Shown piece by piece: positions 51,526 to 63,875 of a DNA stretch of 64,000 nucleotides. Position 1 is the stretch's first letter. Every line of letters begins with the position of its first letter. The DNA lies in the NCBI GenBank assembly GCA_017410145.1, contig JAFQRJ010000019.1:1-64000 (forward strand), written 5' to 3'. Position numbers and translations under genes: made by a program. The notes under the pieces are model-generated. The model was not told where the DNA came from. It saw only the letters and a list, made by a program, of their open reading frames with translations, and ran no database searches. The DNA is from Tyzzerella sp. (GTDB taxonomy: Bacteria > Bacillota > Clostridia > Lachnospirales > Lachnospiraceae).

Positions 51526-54500
51526 ATGGAGAAAAACAGAATTCATCCTATTCAAAGCGGAAAAAGTTCGCGTATGAGTTATTCTAGACAAAAAGAAGTT
51601 CTACAGATGCCGAACTTAATCGAAGTGCAGAAGGATTCCTATCAATGGTTCCTTGATGCAGGATTAAAAGAAGTATTTGCAGACATTTCACCAATTACCG
51701 ATTACAGTGGTCAATTGAGTCTGGAATTTGTTGATTTTACATTATGCAAAGACGATGTAAAATATACAATTGAGGAATGTAAAGAACGTGATGCTACTTA
51801 TGCAGCACCGTTAAAAGTAAAAGTAAGATTATATAATAAAGAAACGGATGAGATTAACGAACATGAGATTTTCATGGGAGATTTGCCACTTATGACAGCA
51901 ACCGGTACATTCGTTATTAATGGTGCAGAACGTGTTATCGTTAGCCAGTTAGTTCGTTCGCCGGGTATTTACTATGCAATCGGACACGATAAGATTGGTA
52001 AAGAGTTATACTCTTCAACTGTAATTCCGAATCGTGGTGCATGGCTTGAATACGAAACTGATTCCAATGACGTGTTCTGGGTTCGTGTAGATAGAACAAG
52101 AAAAGTTCCGATTACAGTATTAATCCGTGCTCTTGGAGTAGGTACAAATGCTGAAATCATCGAAATGTTTGGCGAGGAACCAAAGATTTTAGCAAGTTTC
52201 GGAAAAGATATTGCAGAAAATTACCAAGAAGGTCTTTTAGAATTATACAAAAAGATTCGTCCGGGCGAACCACTTGCAGTAGATAGTGCAGAAAGTTTAA
52301 TTACTGCAATGTTCTTTGATGCAAGACGTTACGACCTTGCAAAAGTAGGACGTTATAAATTCAATAAGAAATTGGCATTCAAATATCGTATTGCAGGACA
52401 AGTTTTGGCAGAAGATGTTGTAAGTGTTATTACAGGAGAAGTGATTGCACAAGCAGGAGAAAAATTAACAAAAGAAAAAGCTGAAGCTATCCAAAATGCC
52501 GCAGTTTCTTATGTATGGATCCAGGGAGAGGAACGTAATATCAAGGTTCTCTCTAACATGATGGTAGACCTTAGTGCAATTGTTGATGTTGATCCGAAGG
52601 AAGTAGGAGTAACAGAAGCAGTATTCTATCCAGTACTTGCTCAGATTTTAGAAGAGACAGCTGGGGACATTGACGAACTAAAAGAAGCAATCCGTAAAAA
52701 TATAAATGAATTGATACCAAAACATATTACTAAGGAAGACATTTTGGCTTCTATCAACTACAATATGCATTTGGAATATGGTATGGGAACAGATGATGAT
52801 ATCGACCACTTAGGAAACAGACGTATCCGTGCGGTTGGTGAATTGTTACAGAACCAATACAGAATTGGTTTGGCTAGATTGGAAAGAGTTGTTCGTGAAA
52901 GAATGACAACACAAGACTTGGAAGGTATTTCTCCACAGTCATTGATTAACATCAAGCCAGTTACGGCAGCTGTAAAAGAATTCTTCGGTTCTTCACAGCT
53001 TTCACAGTTCATGGATCAGAACAACCCATTAGGTGAGCTTACTCACAAGAGACGTTTGTCAGCACTTGGTCCAGGTGGTTTGTCTAGAGATAGAGCCGGA
53101 TTCGAGGTCCGTGACGTTCACTATACACACTATGGTAGAATGTGTCCGATTGAGACACCTGAAGGTCCGAACATCGGTCTTATCAACTCTCTTGCTACCT
53201 ATGCAAGAATCAACGAGTATGGTTTCGTAGAAGCACCATACCGCAAGATTGACAAGACAGATCCGAAGAACCCAGTTGTTACAGACGAAGTTGTATATAT
53301 GACAGCAGATGAAGAAGATAACTATCACGTAGCACAAGCGAGTGAACCATTGGACGAAGAGGGACATTTCGTTCATAAGAATGTTTCCGGTCGTTATCGT
53401 GAAGAAACGCAAGAATATGAAAGAACAGCATTTGACTACATGGATGTATCACCAAAGATGGTATTCTCTGTAGCAACAGCGCTGATTCCTTTCCTTGAAA
53501 ACGATGACCCTACTCGTGCGCTGATGGGTTCTAACATGCAACGTCAGGCAGTACCTCTTATGATTACAGAAGCTCCGGTTGTTGGTACAGGTATTGAGAC
53601 AACTGCAGCAGTAGATTCAGGGGTATGTATGGTTGCAGAAGAAGGAGGCGTCGTAGAACGTGCTACTTCAACAGAAATCATTATCAAACACGATGATGGG
53701 ACAAAGAAAACTTATAAGTTAACAAAATTCTTACGTAGTAACCAGAGCAACTGCTACAACCAAAGACCAATCGTATTAAAAGGTGAAAGAGTAGAAGCAG
53801 GTCAGGTAATCGCTGATGGTCCGTCTACTTCAAATGGTGAAATGGCACTTGGTAAGAACCCACTCATTGGTTTCATGACATGGGAAGGTTACAACTACGA
53901 AGATGCTGTACTTCTCAGCGAAAGATTAGTACAAGATGATGTTTACACATCAATTCATATAGAAGAATACGAAGTAGAAGCTCGTGATACGAAGTTAGGA
54001 CCAGAAGAAATCACACGCGACATCCCAGGTGTTGGTGATGATGCTCTGAAAGACTTAGATGATAGAGGTATCATTCGTATCGGTGCGGAAGTTCGTGCAG
54101 GAGACATCTTAGTTGGTAAAGTAACTCCTAAGGGAGAGACAGAACTGACAGCAGAAGAAAGATTACTTCGTGCAATCTTCGGTGAAAAAGCAAGAGAAGT
54201 TAGAGATACTTCACTTAAAGTACCTCATGGTGAATATGGTATTGTTGTGGATGCGAAAGTATTTACAAGAGAAAATGGAGACGAATTGTCTCCGGGTGTA
54301 AACGAAACTGTTCGTATTTACATTGCACAAAAGAGAAAAATCTCTGTAGGTGATAAGATGGCTGGTCGTCATGGTAACAAGGGTGTTGTTTCCCGCGTAT
54401 TACCGGTAGAAGATATGCCATTCCTGCCAAACGGACGTCCTCTTGATATCGTGCTTAACCCACTTGGTGTGCCATCACGTATGAATATTGGACAGGTACT

Positions 54501-55380
54501 TGAAATCCACTTGAGTCTTGCTGCGAAAGCATTAGGATTCAATATTGCAACACCGGTATTCGATGGTGCAAACGAAGAAGATATTATGGATACTCTGGAT
54601 TTGGCAAACGATTATGTAAATCTTGAATGGGAAGAATTTGAAGCAAAACATGGCGCTTCTTTGCTTCCGGAAGTGTTGCAATATTTGTCAGACAACAGGG
54701 ACCACAGAGAATTGTGGAAAGGTGTTCCGTTGTCACGTGACGGTAAGGTACGTCTTCGTGATGGTAGAACGGGAGAATATTTCGACAGCCCGGTAACAAT
54801 CGGACACATGCACTACTTGAAACTCCACCACTTAGTAGACGACAAGATTCATGCTCGTTCTACCGGTCCTTACTCATTGGTAACACAACAACCATTAGGT
54901 GGTAAGGCTCAGTTTGGTGGTCAGAGATTTGGTGAAATGGAAGTTTGGGCACTGGAAGCATACGGTGCTGCATACACATTACAGGAAATCTTAACTGTAA
55001 AATCCGATGATGTTGTAGGTCGTGTGAAGACATACGAAGCAATCATTAAGGGTGAAAATATTCCGAAACCAGGTATTCCGGAATCGTTCAAGGTACTTCT
55101 TAAAGAATTACAATCACTTGGTCTTGACGTAAAAGTTCTGAAGGATGACAACACAGAAGTTGAAATCACAGAAAGCGTTGACTACGGTGATACTGATTTA
55201 CACGCAATTATCGAAGGAGACAGAAGATATCAGGACGAAGAATCTTTTGCAGAACATGGTTACAGCCAACAAGAGTTTGAAGGCGGAGAACTTGTGGATG
55301 TAGAAGAAGATTCTTATACAGATACATTCGATGCATTAGATGCAATGGATGTGAGTTATGATATGTTAAACGAAGAATAG
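51526..55380 (+). CDS. rpoB: DNA-directed RNA polymerase subunit beta
   Basis: The 1284-residue beta subunit shows the fork and rifampicin region ([40 protein letters not shown]), [20 protein letters not shown], and the C-terminal [20 protein letters not shown] and [19 protein letters not shown] blocks. An acidic tail follows. The ATG at 51526 is used; GAGGAG at 51509-51514 precedes it by 11 bases, and an in-frame GTG at 51514 would overlap that site. rpoC starts 14 bases after the stop. Confidence 0.97.
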   Translation: MEKNRIHPIQSGKSSRMSYSRQKEVLQMPNLIEVQKDSYQWFLDAGLKEVFADISPITDYSGQLSLEFVDFTLCKDDVKYTIEECKERDATYAAPLKVKVRLYNKETDEINEHEIFMGDLPLMTATGTFVINGAERVIVSQLVRSPGIYYAIGHDKIGKELYSSTVIPNRGAWLEYETDSNDVFWVRVDRTRKVPITVLIRALGVGTNAEIIEMFGEEPKILASFGKDIAENYQEGLLELYKKIRPGEPLAVDSAESLITAMFFDARRYDLAKVGRYKFNKKLAFKYRIAGQVLAEDVVSVITGEVIAQAGEKLTKEKAEAIQNAAVSYVWIQGEERNIKVLSNMMVDLSAIVDVDPKEVGVTEAVFYPVLAQILEETAGDIDELKEAIRKNINELIPKHITKEDILASINYNMHLEYGMGTDDDIDHLGNRRIRAVGELLQNQYRIGLARLERVVRERMTTQDLEGISPQSLINIKPVTAAVKEFFGSSQLSQFMDQNNPLGELTHKRRLSALGPGGLSRDRAGFEVRDVHYTHYGRMCPIETPEGPNIGLINSLATYARINEYGFVEAPYRKIDKTDPKNPVVTDEVVYMTADEEDNYHVAQASEPLDEEGHFVHKNVSGRYREETQEYERTAFDYMDVSPKMVFSVATALIPFLENDDPTRALMGSNMQRQAVPLMITEAPVVGTGIETTAAVDSGVCMVAEEGGVVERATSTEIIIKHDDGTKKTYKLTKFLRSNQSNCYNQRPIVLKGERVEAGQVIADGPSTSNGEMALGKNPLIGFMTWEGYNYEDAVLLSERLVQDDVYTSIHIEEYEVEARDTKLGPEEITRDIPGVGDDALKDLDDRGIIRIGAEVRAGDILVGKVTPKGETELTAEERLLRAIFGEKAREVRDTSLKVPHGEYGIVVDAKVFTRENGDELSPGVNETVRIYIAQKRKISVGDKMAGRHGNKGVVSRVLPVEDMPFLPNGRPLDIVLNPLGVPSRMNIGQVLEIHLSLAAKALGFNIATPVFDGANEEDIMDTLDLANDYVNLEWEEFEAKHGASLLPEVLQYLSDNRDHRELWKGVPLSRDGKVRLRDGRTGEYFDSPVTIGHMHYLKLHHLVDDKIHARSTGPYSLVTQQPLGGKAQFGGQRFGEMEVWALEAYGAAYTLQEILTVKSDDVVGRVKTYEAIIKGENIPKPGIPESFKVLLKELQSLGLDVKVLKDDNTEVEITESVDYGDTDLHAIIEGDRRYQDEESFAEHGYSQQEFEGGELVDVEEDSYTDTFDALDAMDVSYDMLNEE

Positions 55381-55394
55381 GAGGATTGCCATAA

Positions 55395-58300
55395 ATGCCA
55401 GTAAATAATAACGAAGCAGCATACGAGCCAATTACATTTGATGCGATTAAAATTGGCTTGGCGTCACCTGAAAAGATCTTAGAATGGTCAAGAGGCGAAG
55501 TAACAAAACCAGAGACAATCAATTACAGAACATTGAAACCGGAAAGAGACGGTCTCTTCTGTGAAAGAATTTTCGGACCTAGCAAGGACTGGGAATGTCA
55601 CTGTGGTAAATACAAAAAAATCCGTTACAAAGGTGTAGTTTGTGACAGATGTGGTGTTGAAATCACAAAAGCAAGTGTAAGACGTGAGCGTATGGGGCAT
55701 ATTGCCCTTGCGGCTCCTGTTTCACATATCTGGTACTTCAAGGGAATCCCTAGCCGTATGGGATTAATCCTTGATTTATCACCAAGAACATTGGAAAAAG
55801 TATTATACTTTGCATCTTATATCGTATTAGATAAAGGTGAAACAAACTTACAATACAAACAAGTATTGTCAGAACAAGAATATCAAGAAGCAAAAGAAAC
55901 ATGGGGCAATGGTTTCCGTGTTGGAATGGGTGCTGAAGCAATTCAAGAACTCCTTCAGGCAATTGACCTTGATAAAGAATATGAAGAATTACAAACAGGA
56001 TTAAAAGGCTCATCCGGACAAAAACGCGCAAGAATCGTGAAGCGTCTGGAAGTTGTAGAAGCATTCCGTGGTTCAGGAAATAAACCAGAATGGATGATTA
56101 TGGATGTAATTCCTGTTATTCCACCAGATTTACGTCCAATGGTTCAGTTAGACGGTGGACGTTTTGCAACATCTGATTTGAATGATTTGTACAGAAGAAT
56201 CATCAACAGAAATAACCGTTTGAGAAGATTATTAGAATTAGGCGCTCCGGACATTATCGTACGTAATGAAAAGAGAATGCTTCAGGAAGCTGTTGACGCA
56301 CTTATCGACAATGGTCGTCGTGGTCGTCCGGTAACAGGTCCTGGTAACAGAGCACTCAAATCATTGTCTGATATGTTAAAGGGTAAATCAGGACGTTTCC
56401 GTCAAAACTTACTTGGAAAACGTGTTGACTACTCAGGACGTTCCGTAATCGTTGTAGGACCGGAACTTAAGATTTATCAGTGCGGTCTTCCAAAAGAAAT
56501 GGCTATCGAATTATTCAAGCCATTCGTTATGAAAGAGTTAGTAGCTAACGGTACAGCTCACAATATTAAAAATGCGAAGAAGATGGTAGAAAGACTTCAA
56601 CCGGAAGTTTGGGATGTTTTGGAAGAAGTAATCAAAGAACATCCGGTTATGTTAAACCGTGCCCCTACCCTTCACAGACTTGGTATTCAAGCATTTGAAC
56701 CAATCTTAGTAGAAGGTAAGGCTATCAAACTTCATCCACTTGTATGTACCGCATACAACGCCGACTTCGACGGTGACCAGATGGCTGTCCATCTGCCACT
56801 TTCCGTAGAAGCACAGGCTGAATGTCGTTTCTTACTTCTTTCACCTAACAACTTGCTGAAACCATCAGATGGTGGTCCGGTAGCCGTTCCTTCACAGGAT
56901 ATGGTTCTTGGTATCTACTATTTGACACAAGAAAGACCGGGAGTTAAGGGTGAAGGAAAAGCGTTTAAGAACTTAAACGAAGCAATCTTAGCTTATGAAA
57001 ATGGTGCTATCACCTTACACTCACGCATCAAAGTTCGTGTAACTAAGACAATCGATGGCGAAGTGAAGAGTGGCACAGTAGAATCTACTTTGGGACGTTT
57101 CTTATTCAATGAAATCATTCCTCAGGATTTAGGTTTCGTAGACAGAAGCATTCCAGGAAATGAACTTCTTTTGGAAGTTGACTTCCTTGTAGGAAAGAAA
57201 CAAAACAAACAGATTCTTGAAAAAGTAATTAATACACACGGTGCTACAGTAACAGCGGAAGTATTGGATAAAATCAAAGCAACAGGATACAAGTATTCTA
57301 CAAGAGCTGCGATGACAGTATCCATTTCCGAAATGACAGTGCCTCCACAGAAACCACAGATGATTCAGGAAGCACAAGACACTGTGGATAGAATTACAAA
57401 GAACTTCAAACGTGGTCTTATCACAGAAGAAGAACGTTATAAAGAAGTTGTTGAGACATGGAAGAATACAGATGATGCACTTACAAAAGCCCTCTTAGAC
57501 GGACTTGATAAGTACAACAACATCTTCATGATGGCTGACTCCGGTGCCCGTGGTTCCGACAAGCAGATTAAACAGCTTGCAGGTATGCGTGGACTTATGG
57601 CCGATACAACCGGTCGTACCATCGAGCTCCCAATCAAGTCAAACTTCCGTGAAGGTCTCGACGTATTGGAATACTTCATGTCAGCCCATGGTGCTCGTAA
57701 AGGTCTTTCCGATACAGCTCTTCGTACAGCCGACTCTGGTTACCTGACAAGACGTCTTGTTGACGTTTCACAACAGCTCAGTATCCACGAAGTAGACTGT
57801 GTAGATGCAGGTGCTGAGATTCCAGGTATGTATGTAAAAGCATTCATGGAAGGAAATGAAGAAATTGAAAGCTTACAAGAACGTATTACAGGACGTTATG
57901 TATGTGAAGATATTTGCGATAAAGATGGAAACATCATTGTGAAAGCAAACCACATGGTTACACCAAAACGTGCAGAGCGCGTAATGAAATATGGTGTAAA
58001 TAAGGATGGCGGTCCAATCACAGAAGTGAAGATTCGTACAATCCTTACCTGTAAATCACACATTGGTGTTTGTGCAAAATGCTATGGTGCAAACATGGCA
58101 ACAGGTGAACCGGTACAGGTTGGTGAAGCAGTTGGTATCATCGCTGCTCAGTCAATCGGTGAACCGGGTACACAGCTTACCATGAGAACCTTCCATACCG
58201 GTGGTGTTGCCGGTGGAGATATCACACAGGGTCTTCCTCGTGTCGAAGAACTTTTTGAAGCAAGAAAACCAAAGGGACTTGCTATTATCACAGAGTTCGG

Positions 58301-59009
58301 TGGCGTAGCTACAATCAACGATACAAAGAAGAAACGTGAAGTTATCGTAACAAACAACGAAACAGGTGAATCCAAAGCGTACCTCATTCCATATGGCTCA
58401 AGACTTAAGATTCAAGACGGTGCTGTATTGGAAGCAGGTGATGAACTGACAGAAGGTAGTGTAAATCCACACGATATCTTGAAGATTAAAGGTTTACGTG
58501 CAGTACAAGATTACATGATCCAAGAAGTACAACGTGTATACCGCTTACAAGGTGTTGATATCAACGATAAGCACATCGAAGTTATTGTTCGTCAAATGCT
58601 TAAGAAAGTACGTGTGGAAGAAAACGGTGATTCCGAATTCTTACCAGGAACAATGGTAGATATTCTTGACTTTGAAGAAGCAAACGAAAGACTTGTAGCA
58701 GAAGGTAAAGAACCTGCAACAGGAGAACCGGTAATGCTTGGTATTACAAAGGCTTCTCTTGCAACAGATTCATTCCTTTCAGCAGCTTCCTTCCAGGAAA
58801 CAACAAAGGTTCTTACAGAAGCAGCAATCAAAGGTAAAGTTGATCCATTACTTGGTCTCAAAGAAAACGTTATTATCGGTAAGTTGATTCCTGTAGGTAC
58901 AGGTATGAGACAATACCGCGATGTGAAGCTTGACACTGGAAAAGAAGTGGAAGAAGCTCCAGTCGTAGAAGACGTAGTTGCAGATGAAGAAGTAAGTGTG
59001 GAAGAATAA
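55395..59009 (+). CDS. rpoC: DNA-directed RNA polymerase subunit beta'
   Basis: The 1204-residue beta' subunit has the N-terminal zinc site ([20 protein letters not shown]), the catalytic NADFDGD (residues 455-461) that holds the magnesium ion, the bridge and trigger region ([19 protein letters not shown]) and a second cysteine cluster ([13 protein letters not shown]). A short acidic tail ends the protein. AGGAGG precedes the start. A terminator follows. Confidence 0.97.
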   Translation: MPVNNNEAAYEPITFDAIKIGLASPEKILEWSRGEVTKPETINYRTLKPERDGLFCERIFGPSKDWECHCGKYKKIRYKGVVCDRCGVEITKASVRRERMGHIALAAPVSHIWYFKGIPSRMGLILDLSPRTLEKVLYFASYIVLDKGETNLQYKQVLSEQEYQEAKETWGNGFRVGMGAEAIQELLQAIDLDKEYEELQTGLKGSSGQKRARIVKRLEVVEAFRGSGNKPEWMIMDVIPVIPPDLRPMVQLDGGRFATSDLNDLYRRIINRNNRLRRLLELGAPDIIVRNEKRMLQEAVDALIDNGRRGRPVTGPGNRALKSLSDMLKGKSGRFRQNLLGKRVDYSGRSVIVVGPELKIYQCGLPKEMAIELFKPFVMKELVANGTAHNIKNAKKMVERLQPEVWDVLEEVIKEHPVMLNRAPTLHRLGIQAFEPILVEGKAIKLHPLVCTAYNADFDGDQMAVHLPLSVEAQAECRFLLLSPNNLLKPSDGGPVAVPSQDMVLGIYYLTQERPGVKGEGKAFKNLNEAILAYENGAITLHSRIKVRVTKTIDGEVKSGTVESTLGRFLFNEIIPQDLGFVDRSIPGNELLLEVDFLVGKKQNKQILEKVINTHGATVTAEVLDKIKATGYKYSTRAAMTVSISEMTVPPQKPQMIQEAQDTVDRITKNFKRGLITEEERYKEVVETWKNTDDALTKALLDGLDKYNNIFMMADSGARGSDKQIKQLAGMRGLMADTTGRTIELPIKSNFREGLDVLEYFMSAHGARKGLSDTALRTADSGYLTRRLVDVSQQLSIHEVDCVDAGAEIPGMYVKAFMEGNEEIESLQERITGRYVCEDICDKDGNIIVKANHMVTPKRAERVMKYGVNKDGGPITEVKIRTILTCKSHIGVCAKCYGANMATGEPVQVGEAVGIIAAQSIGEPGTQLTMRTFHTGGVAGGDITQGLPRVEELFEARKPKGLAIITEFGGVATINDTKKKREVIVTNNETGESKAYLIPYGSRLKIQDGAVLEAGDELTEGSVNPHDILKIKGLRAVQDYMIQEVQRVYRLQGVDINDKHIEVIVRQMLKKVRVEENGDSEFLPGTMVDILDFEEANERLVAEGKEPATGEPVMLGITKASLATDSFLSAASFQETTKVLTEAAIKGKVDPLLGLKENVIIGKLIPVGTGMRQYRDVKLDTGKEVEEAPVVEDVVADEEVSVEE

Positions 59010-59017
59010 GAGAATAA

Positions 59018-59050
59018 TTAAAAGGCTACTCAAATGAGTGGCCTTTTAAT
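59018..59050 (+). terminator. Terminator after rpoC
   Basis: TTAAAAGGCTACTC (59018-59031) pairs with GAGTGGCCTTTTAA (59036-59049) around AAAT, with one G-U pair. Confidence 0.85.
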
Positions 59051-59064
59051 ATTAAAAAACATTG

Positions 59065-59093
59065 TTGGAAAAGACATCAAAATAGTTTATACT
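59065..59093 (+). promoter_or_regulatory. Candidate promoter of glycosyltransferase gene
   Basis: TTGGAA (59065-59070) and TATACT (59088-59093) are 17 bases apart, 36 bases before the ATG. Confidence 0.6.
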
Positions 59094-59128
59094 AAGTATA
59101 GTTTAAATGAAAATATGGGGGGAATAGA

Positions 59129-60145
59129 ATGAAATATATATCTTTTGCTATACCATGCTACAACTCAGAGGAGTATATGGAAAAAGCCATTGAGTCCATT
59201 TTAAAAGGTGGAGAAGATGTGGAAATTATCATCGTAAATGATGGCTCTAAGGACGGTACATCAGAGATTGCGAAGCGATATGAAAGAGAATATCCGACAA
59301 TTGTGAAAGCGATTGATAAAGAAAACGGCGGACATGGTGATGCAGTGAATACAGGCCTTCAGCATGCGACGGGTCTCTATTTTAAGGTTGTTGACAGTGA
59401 TGATTGGGTAGATGAAACTGCGTATATGAAGATTCTAGAAACATTGCATGAGTTGGTTGAGAAGAAGCAGATGGTAGATATGCTAATATCAAATTATGTG
59501 TATGAGAAGGTTGGAGTAAAACGTAAAAAAGTAATCCACTATCAGAATGTAATGCCGGAGGAACGTGTGATTACATGGAGAGAAATGGGACGTTTTCGAA
59601 TTGGTCAATATATTTTGATGCATTCTGTGATGTATCGAACAGAACTTTTGAAAATGTGTGGACTCGAATTGCCAAAGCATACGTTCTATGTGGATAATAT
59701 TTATGTGTATTATCCGTTACCACATGTGAAAACAATGTATTATCTGAACGTAAATTTCTATCGTTATTTTATCGGAAGAGATGGTCAGTCAGTAAATGAG
59801 CAGAATATGATTAGGCGTATTGACCAGCAATTGTTCGTAAATAAAACAATGATAGATATGTATCAGATGGGTAAAATTTCAAATAAAAGGTTAAGGGCCT
59901 ATATGATTAATTATTTGGCAATCATGATGACAGTTTCTTCTATCATTGCGATTCGGTCTAAAAATCCGGAAAATCTGGAGAAGAAAACAGAGCTCTGGAA
60001 GTATTTAAAAGAAAAAGAACCTAAAGTGTATGCGAAGATCCGATATGGAATTTTGGGACAGACAATGAACTTGCCGGGGAAACCGGGAAGAAAGGTTTCT
60101 TCATTGGCATATACTGTTGCAAACAGAATATTTGGCTTTAATTAG
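59129..60145 (+). CDS. Family 2 glycosyltransferase
   Basis: The 338-residue protein has the GT-A fold start SFAIPCYNSEEYMEKAIESI, IIIVNDGSKDGT, and KVVDSDDWVDE with the metal-binding DxD. NGGHGDAVNTGL is typical of the nucleotide-sugar site. No membrane segments are seen. The acceptor and sugar are unknown; cell-surface polysaccharide or glycolipid synthesis is usual for this group. It stands alone between rpoC and rubrerythrin. Confidence 0.88.
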   Translation: MKYISFAIPCYNSEEYMEKAIESILKGGEDVEIIIVNDGSKDGTSEIAKRYEREYPTIVKAIDKENGGHGDAVNTGLQHATGLYFKVVDSDDWVDETAYMKILETLHELVEKKQMVDMLISNYVYEKVGVKRKKVIHYQNVMPEERVITWREMGRFRIGQYILMHSVMYRTELLKMCGLELPKHTFYVDNIYVYYPLPHVKTMYYLNVNFYRYFIGRDGQSVNEQNMIRRIDQQLFVNKTMIDMYQMGKISNKRLRAYMINYLAIMMTVSSIIAIRSKNPENLEKKTELWKYLKEKEPKVYAKIRYGILGQTMNLPGKPGRKVSSLAYTVANRIFGFN

Positions 60146-60198
60146 TATAAATAGGAAAAATTGGAGATACTAAGATAAAAAAACAAGGAGAATTTATC

Positions 60199-60807
60199 AT
60201 GGGTATTCAATTTAAAGACAGTCAGACAAAAGTAAATTTGATGAAAGCCTTTGCCGGAGAAAGTCAGGCGAGAAACCGTTATACCTTTGCTGCTGAAGAA
60301 GCAAGAGAACAAGGAATGTACGCGATTCAAGAGGTATTTTTATTTACGGCAAATCAGGAACGCGCGCATGCAGAGCGATTCTATGATTTGTTGAAAGGTT
60401 TATCAGGGGAGACCATTGATATTTGTGGTACATTTCCGGTTGATAAACAGGATACAGTAGAAGGGTTGTTGGAAGCGGCTCAGCACAATGAATACGAAGA
60501 GGCGGATGACGTTTATATAAATTTTGGGAATACGGCCAAGGAAGAAGGTTTCATGGAGGTTGCTTCGGCATTTTATCAGATTGCAGAGATTGAGAAGATA
60601 CATGGGGATCGCTTCGGGCAACTGGCAGAGATGTTAAAAAACGGCACTTATTTTGAGACAAAGGAAAGTGAGAAATGGATGTGTTTGAACTGCGGACACA
60701 TTCATACAGGAAAGAAACTCCCGGGTGTTTGTCCGGTCTGCAGATATGAAAAAGGGTATTTTATCCCGTTAGAATTAGCGCCATATAAAACGAAAGAGCT
60801 CAACTAG
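60199..60807 (+). CDS. Rubrerythrin
   Basis: The 202-residue protein has the diiron four-helix domain (AFAGESQARNRYTFAAEEAR, ANQERAHAERF, EIEKIHGDRF) and a C-terminal rubredoxin-like zinc-ribbon or iron site (CLNCGHIHTGKKLPGVCPVC). Rubrerythrins remove hydrogen peroxide in anaerobes. CAAGGAG precedes the ATG and the stop lies in the loop of a terminator. Confidence 0.94.
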   Translation: MGIQFKDSQTKVNLMKAFAGESQARNRYTFAAEEAREQGMYAIQEVFLFTANQERAHAERFYDLLKGLSGETIDICGTFPVDKQDTVEGLLEAAQHNEYEEADDVYINFGNTAKEEGFMEVASAFYQIAEIEKIHGDRFGQLAEMLKNGTYFETKESEKWMCLNCGHIHTGKKLPGVCPVCRYEKGYFIPLELAPYKTKELN

Positions 60808-60821
60808 TGAGCTCTTTTTTT
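60793..60821 (+). terminator. Terminator overlapping rubrerythrin stop
   Basis: AAAGAGCTCA (60793-60802) pairs with TGAGCTCTTT (60808-60817), followed by TTTT. Confidence 0.85.
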
Positions 60822-60840
60822 GTATGTGAAAATTGGCACA

Positions 60841-61977
60841 TTATTCTTCTGTTGGGATAGTGCGGATTGGCACGCCGTTTACTTCTACTTGATTATTGAT
60901 TTCAATTACGAGACATTGTTTTCCGTTAATTATTTTAGTTTCCACCAAATCCGCCCGTTCAGGGTTGACCTTAATTACAACGTCCGGAGTTTCAATGCTG
61001 AATTTGCGAGTTTCAGCAATATTTGTCACAAGAAACTCTGCTTTTTCCCCGGCAATATGGTCGAAGTTCGCATCAAAACTTTCAATCCTTTCTTCTGTGA
61101 TACCACTGTTAACAAGGAGACGTTTCATTTCCGGTTTTGTTAAAACAGGTGGTTCCGGTGATTCTTTCGCTTCCTCAATCATTTCATTTAGGCTATCATG
61201 AATATTTCGAATTACTTCGTATTCACATTCTTCCCCAAGTGTATTCATAACCACGGAATGGAACGTGCTTTTTTGACTTCCTGCGGACATTGGAAATGTA
61301 CAGCCAAGTGCATTTTCAATAAATTCCGGTTGTAATTCCTCTGCTTGTTTTGAATAGTAAAGCACGCTGTGGATATCTGTACTCCTGTTATTAAATGTCG
61401 GGAAAAGGAATCCTTTTGCCGGCGGTTCAATGAGCCAGTCGCGGATGCGGTTTTCAATGCGATTTGTTTCCGGATTGTAGCTGAGACCTTCTTTTGAGAG
61501 GTGCACAGGGCAAATGCTACATAGCAAATATTCATATACTTCATCGGAAGCATCAAACATTTCACTGCCATCTGTGGATTTTCCCGGAATATCGTATGCT
61601 ACATGAATCAGAATTATGTAGTAGTTTTCGCCGTAGTTGTAGTTCTCAATAATTTTTTCATAGAACTGTTCAATTAACATGTCGTTTTGCAATTTCGAAT
61701 TACGCAATTGTAATAGAAATTCCTGTGCGCCACCCGGCATTTCCTGGTCTAATGGGAATTCCATATTAATCAGGTTTTTCCCAATTGTACCGGAAAGGGT
61801 CTGCTTGAATATGGTTAAATATTTAAAAATTTCTTCCTCTGGAAGAGATAAAAAAGCATCTTTTGATGTGGCAACGATTTCTTTATTTCCATTCACATAA
61901 CAACCGCAGATGCGAGTAATCGAGCATTCTTCCGGTTTGTATTGTTTACGGATTTCTAAGATTTCTTTCTTGTTCAT
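60841..61977 (-). CDS. DUF4317 family protein
   Basis: The 378-residue cytoplasmic protein begins MNKKEILEIRKQYKPEECSI and continues with ITRICGCYVNGNKEIV, a start I associate with DUF4317, a family of unknown role common in clostridia. Other marks are NYYIILIHVAYDIPGKS, YLLCSICPVHLSKEGL and WLIEPPAKGFLFPTFNNRS. GTGAGG six bases before ATG 61977 sets the start, rather than the GTG at 61989. It is divergent from the protease gene with 88 bases between. Confidence 0.8.
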   Translation of the reverse strand: MNKKEILEIRKQYKPEECSITRICGCYVNGNKEIVATSKDAFLSLPEEEIFKYLTIFKQTLSGTIGKNLINMEFPLDQEMPGGAQEFLLQLRNSKLQNDMLIEQFYEKIIENYNYGENYYIILIHVAYDIPGKSTDGSEMFDASDEVYEYLLCSICPVHLSKEGLSYNPETNRIENRIRDWLIEPPAKGFLFPTFNNRSTDIHSVLYYSKQAEELQPEFIENALGCTFPMSAGSQKSTFHSVVMNTLGEECEYEVIRNIHDSLNEMIEEAKESPEPPVLTKPEMKRLLVNSGITEERIESFDANFDHIAGEKAEFLVTNIAETRKFSIETPDVVIKVNPERADLVETKIINGKQCLVIEINNQVEVNGVPIRTIPTEE

Positions 61978-62065
61978 AATGTACCTCACTTCTTTTGTGC
62001 TAAATCTAATATTAGCATATCAAAATGAGATTTACAAACATATGTTGAGAATAGGAGGTGCTTTT

Positions 62066-63790
62066 ATGGCAGACCAAAAATTGGAAAATATATTAAACCT
62101 TGCATTAGATGCCACGGAAGAGGAGCGCGACAAATCTTTGGAATTAAATGTGGGCTACAATCCTATAGACAGGGAGTGGGATTTGATTATCAAGTACTCC
62201 GGTTCTTTAGATTGTGTGCGGGCATTGGGGGCACAGGTGGTGGAGATGCAAAACGATTTTGCCATTGTGACTATTCGGGAAAGTCTGATTGACGCCATGT
62301 CAAACTGTCCGACGGTAGACTATGTTGAGAAACCAAAGAGACTCTTTTTCCAGATAGAGAATGGAAAGAGGGTCTCTTGTATTACACCAGTGCAGCTGCC
62401 ACCGGAGTCGCTGTCGGGGGAAGGCGTTTTGGTCGCAGTCATAGATTCTGGAATTGATTATGAAAATGTGGTGTTTCGAAACAATGATGGAACAACAAGA
62501 ATCCGCAATCTGTGGGATCAGACGATTAGCGGTAATCCACCGGAGGGTTATGTAATAGGAACTGAATATACCCAGGAGCAGATAAATGAAGCATTACGTG
62601 CTACTACTAGGCAGGAACGGCTTCAAATTGTGCCAAGTCAAGACTTTTCGGGACATGGCACCTCAGTAGCAGGGATTGCAGCAGGAAATTCTGAGGAGTA
62701 TCGAGGAGTGGCTTTTGGAAGCGATTTGTTGGTGGTAAAGCTTGGAACACCAAGAGAGGGAGGGTTCCCGAGGACGACGGAACTTATTCAGGCTTTAGAT
62801 TATGTGGTTCGAAAAGCATTGGAGTATCAATTACCTGTTGCCATTAATCTAAGCTTTGGAAACACCTATGGTCCTCATGACGGCAGTGGCCTGCTGGAAC
62901 GATTTATAGAGAATATTGCAAATACGTGGAAAAGTGTCATTTGTATTGGGACCGGAAATGAGGGGAGCAGTGCAGGACATACATCGGGATTTTTATCGGA
63001 TGACGAGGAAGTGGTGATAGAACTTGCCATACAGGAAAATGAACCAACTGTAAATGTGCAAATCTGGAAGGCTTATTTTGATTTGGTAGATATATCTTTA
63101 ATATCGCCTTCCGGTGTACGCATTGGTCCTATTCAGGAGCAGTTGGGCTCGCAGCGATTTGTGGTGGGAAATACACAGATTTTATTGTACTACGGTGAAC
63201 CGAGTCCGTTTAGCATTGACCAGGAGATTTTTATCGATTTTCTGCCTAGAGACACCTATATCGATAGCGGAGTGTGGAGGATTGCATTAACGCCGAGGGA
63301 TATTGTAAATGGTGAGTATGCATTATGGCTACCAAGTCAGGCTGTGTTAAATGTAGGGACTGGTTTTTTATTTCCGACTGAAGAAAGAACGCTTACGATT
63401 CCGTCTACTTCTTATGGAACAGTTGGTGTAGGGGCATATGATCCTGCAACATTTACGTACGCAGATTTTTCCGGGCGAGGCCCGGCAGGTCCGGGGAGAC
63501 GTGCCAAACCTGATATCGTGGCGCCAGGGGTGGATATCCTTGCACCTGTTCCGGGAGGCACATTTGAAACCTTAAGCGGCACCTCGTTTGCTACGCCATT
63601 TGCAACAGGGAGTGCGGCGCTGATGATGGAATGGGGAATTGTGAGAGGAAATGATCCGTATCTGTATGGAGAAAAGGTGAAGGCATATTTTCAGCGCGGT
63701 GCAAGGCCGTTTGTGGGAATTACGGAATATCCAAATACGCTGGTTGGATATGGGGCGTTGTGTGTGGAGGATAGTTTGCCTGAAATCTAA
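62066..63790 (+). CDS. CspB-like S8 family serine protease
   Basis: The 574-residue subtilase has the full triad: D127 in VAVIDSGIDYE, H197 in SGHGTSVAGIAAG and S507 in SGTSFATP. Residues about 1-90 form a prodomain-like part. An insertion of about 130 residues between the His and Ser blocks (VNVQIWKAYFDLVDISLISP onwards) matches the jelly-roll domain of CspB-type proteases, which act in clostridial spore germination. There is no signal peptide. TAGGAGGTG at 62052-62060 sets the ATG at 62066. A role in germination is inferred from family only; many Lachnospiraceae carry relatives of unknown role. Confidence 0.88.
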   Translation: MADQKLENILNLALDATEEERDKSLELNVGYNPIDREWDLIIKYSGSLDCVRALGAQVVEMQNDFAIVTIRESLIDAMSNCPTVDYVEKPKRLFFQIENGKRVSCITPVQLPPESLSGEGVLVAVIDSGIDYENVVFRNNDGTTRIRNLWDQTISGNPPEGYVIGTEYTQEQINEALRATTRQERLQIVPSQDFSGHGTSVAGIAAGNSEEYRGVAFGSDLLVVKLGTPREGGFPRTTELIQALDYVVRKALEYQLPVAINLSFGNTYGPHDGSGLLERFIENIANTWKSVICIGTGNEGSSAGHTSGFLSDDEEVVIELAIQENEPTVNVQIWKAYFDLVDISLISPSGVRIGPIQEQLGSQRFVVGNTQILLYYGEPSPFSIDQEIFIDFLPRDTYIDSGVWRIALTPRDIVNGEYALWLPSQAVLNVGTGFLFPTEERTLTIPSTSYGTVGVGAYDPATFTYADFSGRGPAGPGRRAKPDIVAPGVDILAPVPGGTFETLSGTSFATPFATGSAALMMEWGIVRGNDPYLYGEKVKAYFQRGARPFVGITEYPNTLVGYGALCVEDSLPEI

Positions 63791-63875
63791 GTTTTTTTAA
63801 GAAACTCTTCATATTTTACCAACAAATTCCTTAAGGAAACTTGGGTATACTTATTAGTATACGGAGGATTAAGGA

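Noticed and set aside
60820..61143. Plus-strand frame of 107 codons after rubrerythrin
   Set aside because: It lies antisense to the DUF4317 gene, directly after a terminator and without a ribosome binding site.
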